Assembly: GCF_001653235.2 (NCBI RefSeq)
Contig: NC_035796.1
Coordinates: forward strand, 372,001-436,000
Direction: 5' to 3'
Source of the DNA: Pochonia chlamydosporia 170
Lineage: Eukaryota > Ascomycota > Sordariomycetes > Hypocreales > Clavicipitaceae
Length of the DNA stretch: 64,000 bases
Shown here: positions 31,577-43,284 of the stretch, in pieces
Layout of the letters: every line of letters starts with the position of its first letter
Numbering within the stretch: the first letter of the stretch is position 1
Made by a program: the position numbers and the translations under genes
The notes under the pieces: generated by a model
The model's input: the letters and a program-made list of their open reading frames with translations, nothing else
The model's database searches: none
Told to the model about the DNA's origin: nothing

Positions 31577-34500
31577 TTCGGCTCGCTGCTTGTACAATGT
31601 AGAATACATTAGACAAAATGATAAAAGAAATGCCAAATGGGAGTGTGTCGTCTCAAAAACTTGAAGCGAAGTTGATGATGCGGCTATAGTTCACAATTTT
31701 GCTTCTGGACATGGAAGCAAAAATTTGCCGCTTGTCACGTCTAAATGCCTTCTCTACTTCTGTTTGCGTCTCCCCACTACTACAACCTCCCTTTAATACG
31801 TCATAATGGATGATACAGACCAAATGTTGTATCGAAAGAGCCTCAAACCTCGGTTGGAAACGGTTATTCGAGGCCAGAGTAGACTGGTAGGTCACAATGG
31901 CCGGCGGCTGCAGCGTAGACGCAGTGACTCCTCGTGATACACACAGATTGGTTGGTAATGAAGAATTCTTGCATCTACCGAGACATGATGGCTGCTTACT
32001 GCAGCCTAGACGTGAAGATTTCTCTGTGTGGCAAACGTAGATTGGCTGGTGTCGAGGATATCGTGCAGAAACCCCAGACATGATGATGAGTCGTGAAGAG
32101 TCTTTTGTACGTAACACATATGAATGGGTTGACGTCAAGGAGGCTCTGACGAAGTTTTGCGAATTACGTACTGTTGTCTGCGACTCCGAGTTTGATCTGA
32201 TTCGTAAAGGAGGAAATGGGGAGCCCAGATGGGTAGTATCCATGGACACTATTCTACTGAGCTGGTTATGTACAAGACTACCTATAGTTTGGACACTCTC
32301 ATTATTGTTTCATCATGACGAGCAAGGAGATCCGGGATCAGATGTGTCTTTTGGTCCATTGGTATATGTTGTCGTTTGGCCTCCTACAAGTTGTCGGCGC
32401 AATGGCGGAAACTTCATGTCATCAGGATGAGTAACAGGGTACCGACGGACCAACATGTCCAATATCCATGCACCCCCAGCGGTTTACACGCCAATTTTAG
32501 CTCCCGCTTAGCTCCCGCATGCTCCCGTGCCCACAGGCAAGACCAGTCAGGGATTGGACTGTGTAAGTGACATCTCGACTAACATCTGCAAACCCTTGCC
32601 AGGAATCCACCAATACAAGTCATGATATAAGTGAGGCGATATGCACCCACCATCTCGATGGTTTCCCCAGGCCACTTGGCACACGTTGATGGTGATTCTC
32701 GAGGCCACCTGCAATTTCTGTTGTGAGTCGTACTTATGTATGCCACCCTCATCGCCAAGCCCACCATCAGCTCAAGCACTTCTGGTCGTTTCACAAGACG
32801 CCCAGTCTTCGTCATGTGTGGAATGAGCCCTCAGCCTCACTCTCGCCCTCGCGCTCCACGCGATTCAAATCAAGTCTCGCACTGTCAAATCTTAGGCTTT
32901 CTTGAGGGCCAACCCTACACAAGAAAACCAAGCCTTCTTTAGCCTGCCGCTGCACGATCTTTAGGTTGCATCTGTGGCAATCTGGGGTTAGTCGCGGCCA
33001 CCACGGGTCCATATGAGCCGGCTTACTTATCTAGGTATTACCAGCCCAGCGGGCAGAGCATGGACAACTTTGTAGAGTCACGATAACGTTGCATTTCAAC
33101 ATGCTGGCAAAGTGTCCGGGCTCGTGTACGCAACAGCGACTTGCCGTGAACACACAAAGCGTCATAGTGCCACACATCTCGGGGCTCACTACTAACCATA
33201 CAACATCATCTATTCAGAAACCCGTGCTTTCCTCCGAACAATGAATCACATCTAGCTCAGAGACATCTATGGACAATGCCCCCCAAAGGCGGACACGAAT
33301 GCTAGTTGAAACCCCGGCTCGGCCCATGTTAAGGCACATTATAGCCCTTGCTTGTGTAAGTTCTACCACAGTTCTGGAATGCGTGTCACCCGAAAACACA
33401 GTAAATTATATCGCCACTATCCTAATAATTAGGTGGAAATGTTAAATCCATGTTTGCTCCTAATTGGAGTTATAAATTTACTCTCAGCTAATATTCCCCT
33501 TGACGTATTGATCATGCTCATGCTGTATTCTGTCATCCTACATACACCGCGATTGACCTTCTGACATCGACACCGACACACCTTTGATCTGCGTCGGTCA
33601 TTCTGCGTCTCTTTGCTGAGTGCCGAGCGCAAAAAGCATACACACAAAGACACGAACAATTGGGGTCCCAGAACTTGTAGATTGTAGCGGATTTATTACT
33701 CATTGAGGGGGAAAGGCACCCAGTTTCATCTGTGAAGTAGTTTATGCGCAGATTATATAAGCTGGGCGAAGACATCTTCACTTCTCTTTCTATATGAAGA
33801 ACCTGATCTCAATCATCCGTACTCAAATCGGTGCTACCTTGACACACATCCATCCAGGCACGAAAAGAACTACTGTTCAGCATCTACATCAATACACCTG
33901 ACCGCCTTGACTAATGGATCTTCCAGGTCCTCCACATCATTGTATAGAGCCAACTTCTTCGCCCCCTGGCATCCAGGCTCGCTAGAGGGCAGGTTAGCTT
34001 TCCAGACCACCAGCCTTGGGCTGAACAACATACTAGTAAAGCGTGTACTCCTGAAAGAGGGTGACTTTTATGGAGTGGATATTATTAGTCCTAGTTTATT
34101 TCGTCAGTTTACACACAAGCCGAGTCCTTGATGCGCATGGCACGTACAAGGGTTTTCTGAGCCTAATGCAATTGGACGATCGGATTCCCAAGCTTTTGCC
34201 CTTGAAGTTTTCCTCAGGGTAGATAATGCACTAGGTCGTGTAAGTAGAATAAATAGTACCAGAATATATACATACTCTTGTATTGTCGTCCTCCGCTGTG
34301 GCAGACACGGCGGCGATTATGAGAAATAGTAGATTGTAGAGTTACATGTTGATTGTAAATTTATTTTTCTTTATGGCTAGCTGGAGCGTCAACGAAAACA
34401 AACAGTTGAGGTAGGAAATATTTGAGAAGCGGCAATGTTCCATTTTATACCCTCTACATGTGATAGTGTGCGCGACATGCCGCGCAAATCTACGCCTTTC

Positions 34501-35660
34501 TCGGTCTGTACCGCAGCCGTGTCTCAAGCCTCAGTGACGAGACCCTCCAATCCATTTCCCAATGGTCTCGACCTTCAAGTTTTGTGGATTTGTGTCACCA
34601 GATGTTTTCACGTCCGGCTTGTGATATGCACCATCAAGGAGCATTCTTGAACATGTCTCAACACTTGCTTTGATCTTCACTGGAAATGGCAACGAGCGTG
34701 GACGCGTCTACGAAGCCTCAGCCAGTTTCTTGTTGTTGCAACTCGGATTGCTTGAACACAAACCCGATGGCGTTGATACACACTTTGCCTGGCCACTTCG
34801 GGGAGGAGCTGCAGCTAATAAAAGCATCTAATCTTCAAGGTGATCACAGTTCACAAGGTAAGCGTGACTGTGTTCAGGGCCTACAGCACCTTCTTTGTAT
34901 GGGTTCACCTGCAGAGATTGACCCGGTGAGACTTTTTTGAACGGGATGTGTATTTGAACAACGGTTTGTGAAATGAGACTCCTCGAGAACAGTGATGTCT
35001 ATACCTCGGCTGTTTCCTCTTAACAGACATCCACACAAACAGCACGACGCATCGAGCCGCCGAATTAGTGTCCTCGGAGGGGGTCAAACTCAACTTCCTT
35101 TCTTTTTCCTTCAGTACTGTGCCCCAGAAATTGAGAGGGCAGAATCCGAGTTGAACTTCGCTGAGGCTTTCGCAGATTCAGACAGCACTGACAAATAAGT
35201 GAAGAATTGAGCCTGAGTTAAAGCGCTTCATCTTGTAGGACGTCACAGTAAAAACATCTGTTCGGACCGAGCAACGCCCAGAAACAGCTGCCAGATTTTC
35301 CACGGAAACAACTCCTCAAACCTCCATCTTTTAAAGAATCCTTACTCCCCGCCAATCAATTGCATTAGCGGGGTGGTTAATTTGGCCATTGTGTGCGGTA
35401 GCAGTGTCCCTGTTAGCGCCAGTCTCGGCGCGAATATATGCTCGCAACGTCTTGCAAGATATTAGCCGAGATAATCGCATTGCATATGCCACTGAGGCCA
35501 AGAGTATGGTGGATCAAGAGCGAGGATTAGAGGACTGGTAAGTTGGATGTCAGATTCATGAAGACCAAGGCAATGCCAACAATCCAGGTTGCACTTGTGT
35601 CAGCTATCATAACCGTTGACCCAGTTCGGGGCGTTCTCACACACCGAGGTCGTCTGCCAC
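31577..35660. other. Gene-poor 4.1-kb stretch
   Basis: No gene could be supported. A minus-strand open frame of about 196 codons from 32243 lacks any domain and is mostly Ser/Thr/polar. A plus-strand open stretch at 35335-35541 encodes a hydrophobic helix followed by a charged helix and ends at a donor-like GTAAGT; it could be an unassigned exon (see findings). Confidence 0.4.
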
Positions 35661-37778
35661 TCAATAAAGATTCGTGTCGCCATAGAATTGGTCCCAGAAC
35701 ATCCAATCTGACGGGCGGGCAACGGTGTTGTTATTCAAGTCCCAAGCTGGGCCTTCCACATTCCCGAAGAGACTCTCAAATGTCGAAAGGTCTTCGACTT
35801 CTTCCTTGCTGCTGTCCACGTCACTTGTGGTGTCTTTCTGTCTCCGTGCCTTTCGTTTAGGCTGACTGCGAAGACGTGATATAAAGGGAGGTTCAGGGGC
35901 ATCTTGTCTGGGCGGGCTAACATGCCATGCCTTCAGTGTGACATCGCAAATCATGGCATATAGAGCTCGCTTCTTCCCCAGAACATCCTCATGATTTGAA
36001 TAGACTTCCTTAACCATATCCCATGCGCGATCTAGTTCTTCACATTTATAGAACCCAGCTTTTGTGAAGCTAAATAAAATGCAAAGAAGCGCATCCCAAA
36101 GGAAAAAATTCTTCACTTGCCATTGGAACTTCTTTAGAGACGCGTTACGATAAATGGTACTGTCTGTCTCCAGAATCTTTTGCGCGAGAGCACAGAGCTC
36201 TCGTCGCTCCTGGTCGTTCACCGTCTGTTCCATCAATGGAGTCATCCGATTACGTAGCCGCACGACATTCGCAGCTGACCGTACGACCCCGATGGTCAAA
36301 ACGTGCAATGGGTTCAAGATGTCGCAGTACCGGAGATATTTCGCCTCTATTGACCCTTCAACGTCGTCTATTAATTTTTCGATCTCGTCCGAGTTCTTAA
36401 ATGATACGGAGGCCCCCTTCAATTTGACTCCTGTCTTAGCATAAAAGTTAGACAACTCTATCCTTGCCAAACTGAACATCATTTCCGTGGCACCCTTCTG
36501 CTCTTCTGGTTGCTCTTCCATGCCCGGATAGATTTGGTCATCGTTAATGTTTAGAGGTTTCTTGGTGTCCCAACTCTCGGGTGCTATTGAGATTCCGGTT
36601 CCTGAAACCTGACCAGCGTATGTGTCAAGAGGAAGCAGTTGCCAAAACAGTCGACGACGCATCTGGATCTCAAAAGGTGGCAAGCCGAGGTTTTCTCCAT
36701 CACGATGTAAACCCATTCGCTGGGCTAATCTGGTTGCAATGCCTGTCAAACTCCAGAATGTATGTGGATCGAGTTGACTCCGTGCCGCGACAAGAAATAG
36801 AACATAAGCCTGGAGCACACGCAACGAGGTAGTTTTCAGCCACGAAGCATTGACTAGTGCTTGAAGAAAGGCGCCACGGTACTTTGCTATCAAGACATCC
36901 TTTTGCACATTGAATGCGCGTAAACAGTCTGCCTCGGGCATGGCAAAAACAGAAAAGTAGTATATACTGAAAAGTAGACAGTCGTCTTCTTTAGAAGCCG
37001 ATGACGGCGTTCGAGAGACCCTCTCAATCATTTTTGCTGTAGTAGGAATGTGAAGTACTTTGCAGAGGGCTTCCACATTTTGAATGTAGGTATCCCAAAG
37101 AGTGACGGCATCATCTGGCGAAGGATGTGAATCCGCCAAGCGTTGCTGCGATCCAAACATGGCGAGTTGGACAGTCTCCCCAGCAAGAAAGCCTAAAGAT
37201 CCCGTCGTGCTCTGCGGCTCTTCCGGAGTACCATATTCGGTGTCACCATACTCGGAAGATGAATCCGACAGTTCACATAGGTCACCGTCTCCAGCTGGGA
37301 GAAGAAGAACACTGTCAATATATCGAGATCCTCCATTTGTTGAAACAAGTTTACCGGCTTTGGCTGGACCGGATTGCTCGGGCAGAATTGATATCGGGTC
37401 TGCCGCTTGCTCCTTCATTCGTGAGTCCTTACTTAGAGAAGGCGGCTCTGCCGCGGCTGGTAAGAGACCATTAGCCTCCAAGATGCGCTCATATCGAGCG
37501 AGCCGTTTGCTAATATCTTCAACCTGAACTCTCTTCCGCTTACGTGGCTGGGGCGCTTGAAACATGCACTCAAGCTTGCCTTTTCGGCAACTAGAACAGA
37601 CTGGGAGAGTTCTATCACACTTGATCTTTTTCCGCACGCACGACTGGCAGTTGAATCCCATGACTGCAGAGGAACTGGTGTCGGCCGCGGATGGAGTGTT
37701 GCCCGGCGCCGGTGCAATAGCTACATGTTGTGTCATTGCACCGATGCTTGTATCATGCTTTCTTCCTGGCTGCATCAT
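35661..37778 (-). CDS. Zn2Cys6 fungal-specific transcription factor
   Basis: A single exon encodes 705 residues from the ATG at 37778 (a second ATG follows 14 residues on). The zinc cluster has Cys at 44, 47, 54, 61, 64 and 71 (CQSCVRKKIKC, then CSSCRKGKLEC), spaced CX2CX6CX6CX2CX6C. A basic linker, RKRKRV, and a short coiled coil (ISKRLARYERILEANGL) follow, the usual dimerisation helix. From about residue 215 the fungal-specific transcription factor domain is recognisable. It has LWDTYIQNVEALCKVLHIPT, then VLFLVAARSQLDPHTFWSLTG and the conserved ATRLAQRMGLHRDGENLGLPPF, then MRRRLFWQLLPLDTYAGQVSG. Such factors bind CGG half-sites and usually regulate nearby metabolic genes. The flanks here are gene-poor, so the target is not evident. 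Confidence 0.92.
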   Translation of the reverse strand: MMQPGRKHDTSIGAMTQHVAIAPAPGNTPSAADTSSSAVMGFNCQSCVRKKIKCDRTLPVCSSCRKGKLECMFQAPQPRKRKRVQVEDISKRLARYERILEANGLLPAAAEPPSLSKDSRMKEQAADPISILPEQSGPAKAGKLVSTNGGSRYIDSVLLLPAGDGDLCELSDSSSEYGDTEYGTPEEPQSTTGSLGFLAGETVQLAMFGSQQRLADSHPSPDDAVTLWDTYIQNVEALCKVLHIPTTAKMIERVSRTPSSASKEDDCLLFSIYYFSVFAMPEADCLRAFNVQKDVLIAKYRGAFLQALVNASWLKTTSLRVLQAYVLFLVAARSQLDPHTFWSLTGIATRLAQRMGLHRDGENLGLPPFEIQMRRRLFWQLLPLDTYAGQVSGTGISIAPESWDTKKPLNINDDQIYPGMEEQPEEQKGATEMMFSLARIELSNFYAKTGVKLKGASVSFKNSDEIEKLIDDVEGSIEAKYLRYCDILNPLHVLTIGVVRSAANVVRLRNRMTPLMEQTVNDQERRELCALAQKILETDSTIYRNASLKKFQWQVKNFFLWDALLCILFSFTKAGFYKCEELDRAWDMVKEVYSNHEDVLGKKRALYAMICDVTLKAWHVSPPRQDAPEPPFISRLRSQPKRKARRQKDTTSDVDSSKEEVEDLSTFESLFGNVEGPAWDLNNNTVARPSDWMFWDQFYGDTNLY

Positions 37779-40700
37779 CGAAAAGTGGTGAGCTCGGGAC
37801 GAGCGTGGTCAATCGCACGAGAAGCTGGACTCCTCGAGACTGGGCTGCCGAACAATCTTTGTAGTGAGATCCCGTCAACTGCCCTTGGCGGAACGCCTGA
37901 CACGGATCGAAGCGATTGTCGACATTCGTATAGGCATAAATAAACCGCTCTCTGTTCTCGTTTTCTCACATCTGGTGCTTACATTGAGCCTTGGTTTTGG
38001 AGAGCCAGTGAAAAGGCAACGTCAATTCGTGGTTGGCATCAGAACAGGATGAGTCAGCTTTTGGCTTGACTTTTCCTGGGAGGCGTGAACGCGTGGGAGC
38101 GACCATCGACACGGGTGCTCCTGCCACGAACAAGCAATTGATCACAGTCAGAGCATAATGCAGCCAGCAATGCCAAAGGGATAACCACTACCTAGGTACG
38201 TAAACAGCAAGAGGTCAGCGGCGCAGATGCGAGAATTTAAACATCTCAAGTGATGCATGTTCTGCGACTCGGACAGGAGAACCTCTTCACAGGGCATGCC
38301 CGGATCATAACATGAGCCATGATGGCAGACCGAGCAGTCAAACTAGCAATCGCCAACTCTTCAGATAGAACTATATTCCCTAGAGACATGATTTGCCTGT
38401 CGAGTACTTGGTGCTCCGATCCGACTCGTTCGCTAGGAGTAGGTTGGGTTGCTCACACAATAACCTTATTTTACGATGTGTCCCCAGGTATGAACGACCA
38501 GGGGACCGATGCATCTTGACCCAGTATTCCCATTATACCTCAACTAATGATTAATAGGTTTCAGTTGACTTTGGTGAGTTTTACAATTGTTGACTTGTAC
38601 GTAAATGACGACAAAGTTGAGTCTATGATGTACCTACCCTACAACAAAACGACTTGTATCCAGTTTTCTGCCGAGATGTAATTGATATGAGTTTGCATGC
38701 AAGGTAAGTTTTCTGAAGTGATGAAAAAAACTACATGCGGCGAAGTTTCTAATAGTATTTGCCCTGGTATAACAAAGAACAAGAAAACCGCTCTCACTTG
38801 GAGATACAAGACCATACTAGAACTCAATAAATCTGAAGCAAAAGCAAGAACGTGGGAAGTACGTCACAAAGAAAGTTTGAAAGGAATGTATTACTGCACA
38901 GCTGTAGAGAAATGCAGTAACCCAGCTTTCATTGCGGCATCTTGGCCACTCAGTTTGGCTCTCTTCCAGAAACTACGGGAGAAGAGCTTCAACTCACACA
39001 CCATCAAAAGTCAGCACTCAACTTACAGCACAGCTTACAACCACAAGTTCAGCATAACCACAACCGTTTCAGGAACCGAGTTTACAAAACTGACGAAAAA
39101 GTCCCAATCCACAATAACTGACTCAACCCCCAACCAATATTATGCCCATCTCATTCAAACGTCAATAATTCCGGCTGAACGGCACAGCATCAAGTATCAA
39201 ATCCCACAAGTCTAAGCAAGATCAAGGCGTACCCCAGACGTCAAAGCTTCTCCATACAACGCCTCACCTGTCGGAAGGAGACCGTTCCGCACACAAAATC
39301 GTAAATGTAAAGTAAACGCAGAAGTAGGGGGGTGCGCGATTCCCAGCCCATCATTGGCCACCTTGTTTGAAGGTAAAGCCATGGAGAGCCGAGCAAACCC
39401 GCTTCCCCAGCATTATCACGTAGTGTTACGAAATCTCTCCGTTGTAGAGTTTGGTAGAGTCTGGGGAACATGGGATGGGGAATGAATGCAGTTGGATCTG
39501 TTTGAGGTCCAAGATTCTGGGATATGTTGTGGGGGAGACGTTGCTATACGTGGTGGAGGTTATATCTGAGCCTCTGATGCACAGTCTTTATGTCAGACAA
39601 GCAGATTTCATGATACAACATGCGGCGGTGTCTGCAGACAAATTTGGTTACGCGGCTGGCATAAATTTCGGCCGCCGGAACAGAGCCCTTGGCTTGTATC
39701 TCGCGTGAACCTCTCTAATGTCCGACATATCTCCATTACTTCCAGAGGTGTTGTATCAGTTTCAAAATGGTGGCGTATTTGTTCAATAGCGCCTAATTAG
39801 GTAATTGTTTGAGGAGCCCTGGCTCTTGCACAATTCATGTTCGACTGAACCCGTTTCCTCTTCAACATTGTCTTGGCAGCTGTCTTACATCTGAATTGTC
39901 GAAAATGCCGCTTTCGGAATACTCAGTGCCTCACCATAAACCCAAAAGAAGCATTTCATAATATATATCAGGTAATATATCACCACAATTATACGAGGAC
40001 TTAAAATGAGATTCCTCAATGCCCACTTCACGGTCGATGGAACAATATCGAGGTGGGACGGTGAAGCCGATGAGAAGCGACGTTGCGCGGAACTGTGGAC
40101 TAAAAATACGGGCCAGCATGGGCGCTGGTTCCCGCTGGTGGAGGCGAGCCAGGCTTTGGCAGGGGCCACTGTCGGCGCACTAGTCCGTGTTGGGCACCTC
40201 CTGCTCGACGCTCCGTGTCCAAGTTACCGTCAGATCCGAGAGTCACGTGATAATCGGCCAACTGAGCAGCTTGATTCTGCTTTTCGATTTGTCTGGTCAC
40301 CACTTTTGCCCTGGCAAGCGGCCACCAGAGTCGCTGCGACAAGTCAGAGTTGCTTTGAAATGACGGCGCTAGCAAGTCTCGGACCCGTGGGACCTTTTGA
40401 CGGGATCGCCTTGTTTGAGTAACCAGTACGTGATAGAATCGATCAGTGGTCCATGTCACTCATTGCTCACTGTCCCGTGCCGTCGAGCCCATGGCTGACC
40501 ATGCGTGGATACCTATACGATGTCGCATAAGGCTGGATTTGTTTCCTGACACTTGCAGTGTCGGTCAGTCGAATTTGTGCTGCAGACTGTGCCGTGCCGT
40601 GGCGATGGCGTTCAATACCCGACCTTGTCAGACTTCCGATCGTGAGCTACGGCATTGGCACAAACCGCCTGCCTCTCTGGGTGTGGCCAGACTCGGTTGC

Positions 40701-43284
40701 CGGGAATGTCTGCGCAGTGCTGGGAATAACCATCTGGTGGACTCTTCAGTTCCAGAGCAAGCTAAAGAAAATTCTTCATCGGAGGCGTCAACGCCTCCTT
40801 GGAGCAAAGACTCAGGGCAGACGCAGAATTGTCCTCCCATCTCTTCACTAACCCAGTGGGGGTCGCTGAGTGGCGTTCGATGTCAATGGGTCACTTCTTC
40901 TCAGGAGCCTCTTTGCCCTCCCTCCTTGCCCTCCCTCTAACCCTGGCAACAAACCGGCGTTTAAAAGAAGCATGGTTATGGTTGATAATATACTCACAAC
41001 CGATTCTCTGCGTGTCCCCGCCAGTACGGCGTAATCTCAATTGGGTAATTAAATTGAAGTGGGTGGAGAGCTGCTACCACTGGTAAGTGAAGCTCACATC
41101 CGTCGGGACTGGTACCCATTGCTACGACCGAGGGATATATCGAATCCTCCACATTCTCTGGCCGTGTGTCATGTGGCGCGGTGACTTTCTGACGATGCAG
41201 CGTCGGATGTCATCCGGAAAGTGGGCAGAATTTCGAGTCAGCTCTGTGAAATCGCACCAACAGAATGGACTTGCTAGCATGAAGAGAGTGCTATTCATCC
41301 AACAGTTCCCAATTGTATAGCATGACATCTGAGAAGAAGAAGGATCTGGGACAGCTTTCGAGTCACAGCATTGCTGGCAAATGCAGATCAGCAGGTGCCT
41401 TTCCATGGCTTCTGGAAAGTGGTGTGGCTTCCAGCCCTTGCTTTTCAATCTTCCGCATTCAGGCCCCACGATTTGACCAGGATGCAAACTCGGTGCCGGC
41501 CGCCAGCGTCGCTCTCTGGTCGTAATTGGACAGTAGGTGCAGGGTGTGACCCAAATAGCAAAAGGTCCTTTGAAGCTGATGATAACCCTGCCGAATGGAA
41601 ATTCCTCCTCAGTCCCTCTGTGCGTTGTGGTCAATTTGTGGCCGTGGACGATAAATTATCAGGACCAGATGGACACGGGAGGCTTCCTGTGACCCATTCA
41701 GGGTCGTTGCTATTACATATTCGATTCCCAGGAACTACTTCTCTACCTACCTCTGAAGGCTCGCCGTTGATGGTACCTGTGTGAATCAGTATTCCAATGT
41801 TATGTCCCCATGAGGCAATGATGGTGCTGTCTCGCCATCATGTACTGCCGGCGTTTGTGGTGACCTCGCGGAGTTGTGGGGTGTCGCCAAATCGGCCGCA
41901 ACGCGCCAGATGTTGAGACACACCAGACCATACTTCGTACATTAGTCGCTTTCTTGTGGCGCCCTCTGGCAGAAATGTCCGTGATTCCGGCTCGATAACA
42001 GTTGCGCGGGGGGCATGACTTGCGAACCAGGCCTTGAAAAAAACCTTACTTTGCCACCATACGAGCGCGGCCACTGAGAATGGCCCCTGATAACGCCTCG
42101 AAATCTGGCAGGTCCCATAGTAGAATTTTTTCTCTTGTCGTGGTGTTTCTTATCTCTGTCTTGCCATTATCTATTTGTGGCCCTGAATGTCGTTGAAAAC
42201 GCCCAGAAATGCCCAGACGGCTGCCGGCAATGGCTGGCTTGGGCTTGGCCCCCAGTAGCGTGGTAGAGACTTGGCAGACGTTGCACACAACCAGACTGCA
42301 TGCAGGCAAGACAAGCTGGAGAGGATTGATTGACTGACTGTCTGACACATATGATAGCACTGGGGTCAGAGGCTGTCCTTCGATAGCACTAAAGTCTTGG
42401 CGAACATGTTTCGTCGGTGTTGTCTGTCTCGTGTTGGGATGACGATTCGGTCGGTTGTGCAGGTGTCTGGTCGCTCTTCCACCACGATCGCTCGTCGTCA
42501 GACTCGTCGCAGATTCCACCAGACCTCATCGAGCCAAAGAAGAGCAACGAGAAGGTAAGGGTTGCCTGCCCCTGTAATTCCCCAGTCTTGGTTGGCCATC
42601 GGTTGGCCTGCCCGGTTGGGCTTGGCCCTGCAGCCACCCGGCATCCCCATCGCCAAATCAATCACAAATTCCACTTCCAAACCATTTCCATCGCCTCCAT
42701 CATCGCGTGGTGATAGACCCACTGATGAAGCCAACTGGGGCGGCCGAGACAAGACCCTTTGTAGCTGTTGCTGGTGCTGTTTCTGGTGACATGGAACCAG
42801 ACAATTCTTGGTTCTGAAGACGGTGGCATCCTTCATTCGGCCCTGTTCTGCGCTGAATCTCCCACGCGCGCCCGACGTCCTTGGATCCACAGATAGGCAA
42901 TCCCTTGAGTGAATTCGGACCATCAACAGGACGAGTTGCCCCGGGCTCTTTTGCCTCTCTCTCCACGGGGTTCTGGTTTGGGGCCACTTGGTCTTGTCTG
43001 ATGATTGCTAAGTTTACTCATATCTATTATTCTGACTTGTTGACTCGTTGACTTGCCATCGCACACGCCCCCCGTAGTCAGTCGTACCTTCCTTCTTCGC
43101 CCCTCCCCCAAGTCTCCCCCAGAAACAGCTTGCCTCGGTCTGGTTCTGGGATTTGTGTTTAAATATCTCGCGTCTCCCTCACCCGTCCAACCGTCCTTTT
43201 GGATCTTTGTCTTGTTTTCCTCCTTTCCCGAGTGTAAGACGCTGCATAGGAACAAGGTGCTATCAGACGAAAGTAGCAGCAACC
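37779..43284. other. Long non-coding stretch between the Zn2Cys6 regulator and the PTR2 transporter
   Basis: The 5.5 kb between two divergent genes contain no frame with recognisable domains. Plus-strand frames at 38697 (172 codons, Lys/Ser-rich), 40006 and 40446, and minus-strand frames at 41122, 42046 and 42923, look like chance openings. CT-rich tracts (for example 43096-43125) and TTTAAATATC at about 43158 near the right end fit a fungal promoter with a long leader. Part may be 5' untranslated sequence of the peptide transporter. Confidence 0.45.

Noticed and set aside
31653..32243. Minus-strand frame of about 196 codons
   Set aside because: Polar, low-information composition without any domain, overlapped by an equally open plus-strand frame; no splice or promoter support.
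34686..35198. Plus-strand frames with a Cys-rich start (VSCCCNSDC) as a small gene
   Set aside because: Possible splicing adds only a dozen residues before a stop, and no family is recognised; too weak to annotate.
38697..39215. 172-codon Lys/Ser-rich plus-strand frame
   Set aside because: AT-rich region, no domain, no upstream promoter-like context; likely chance.
40006..42926. Several open frames of 100-170 codons on both strands
   Set aside because: They overlap each other in different frames, lack motifs and have irregular composition; none stands out as coding.
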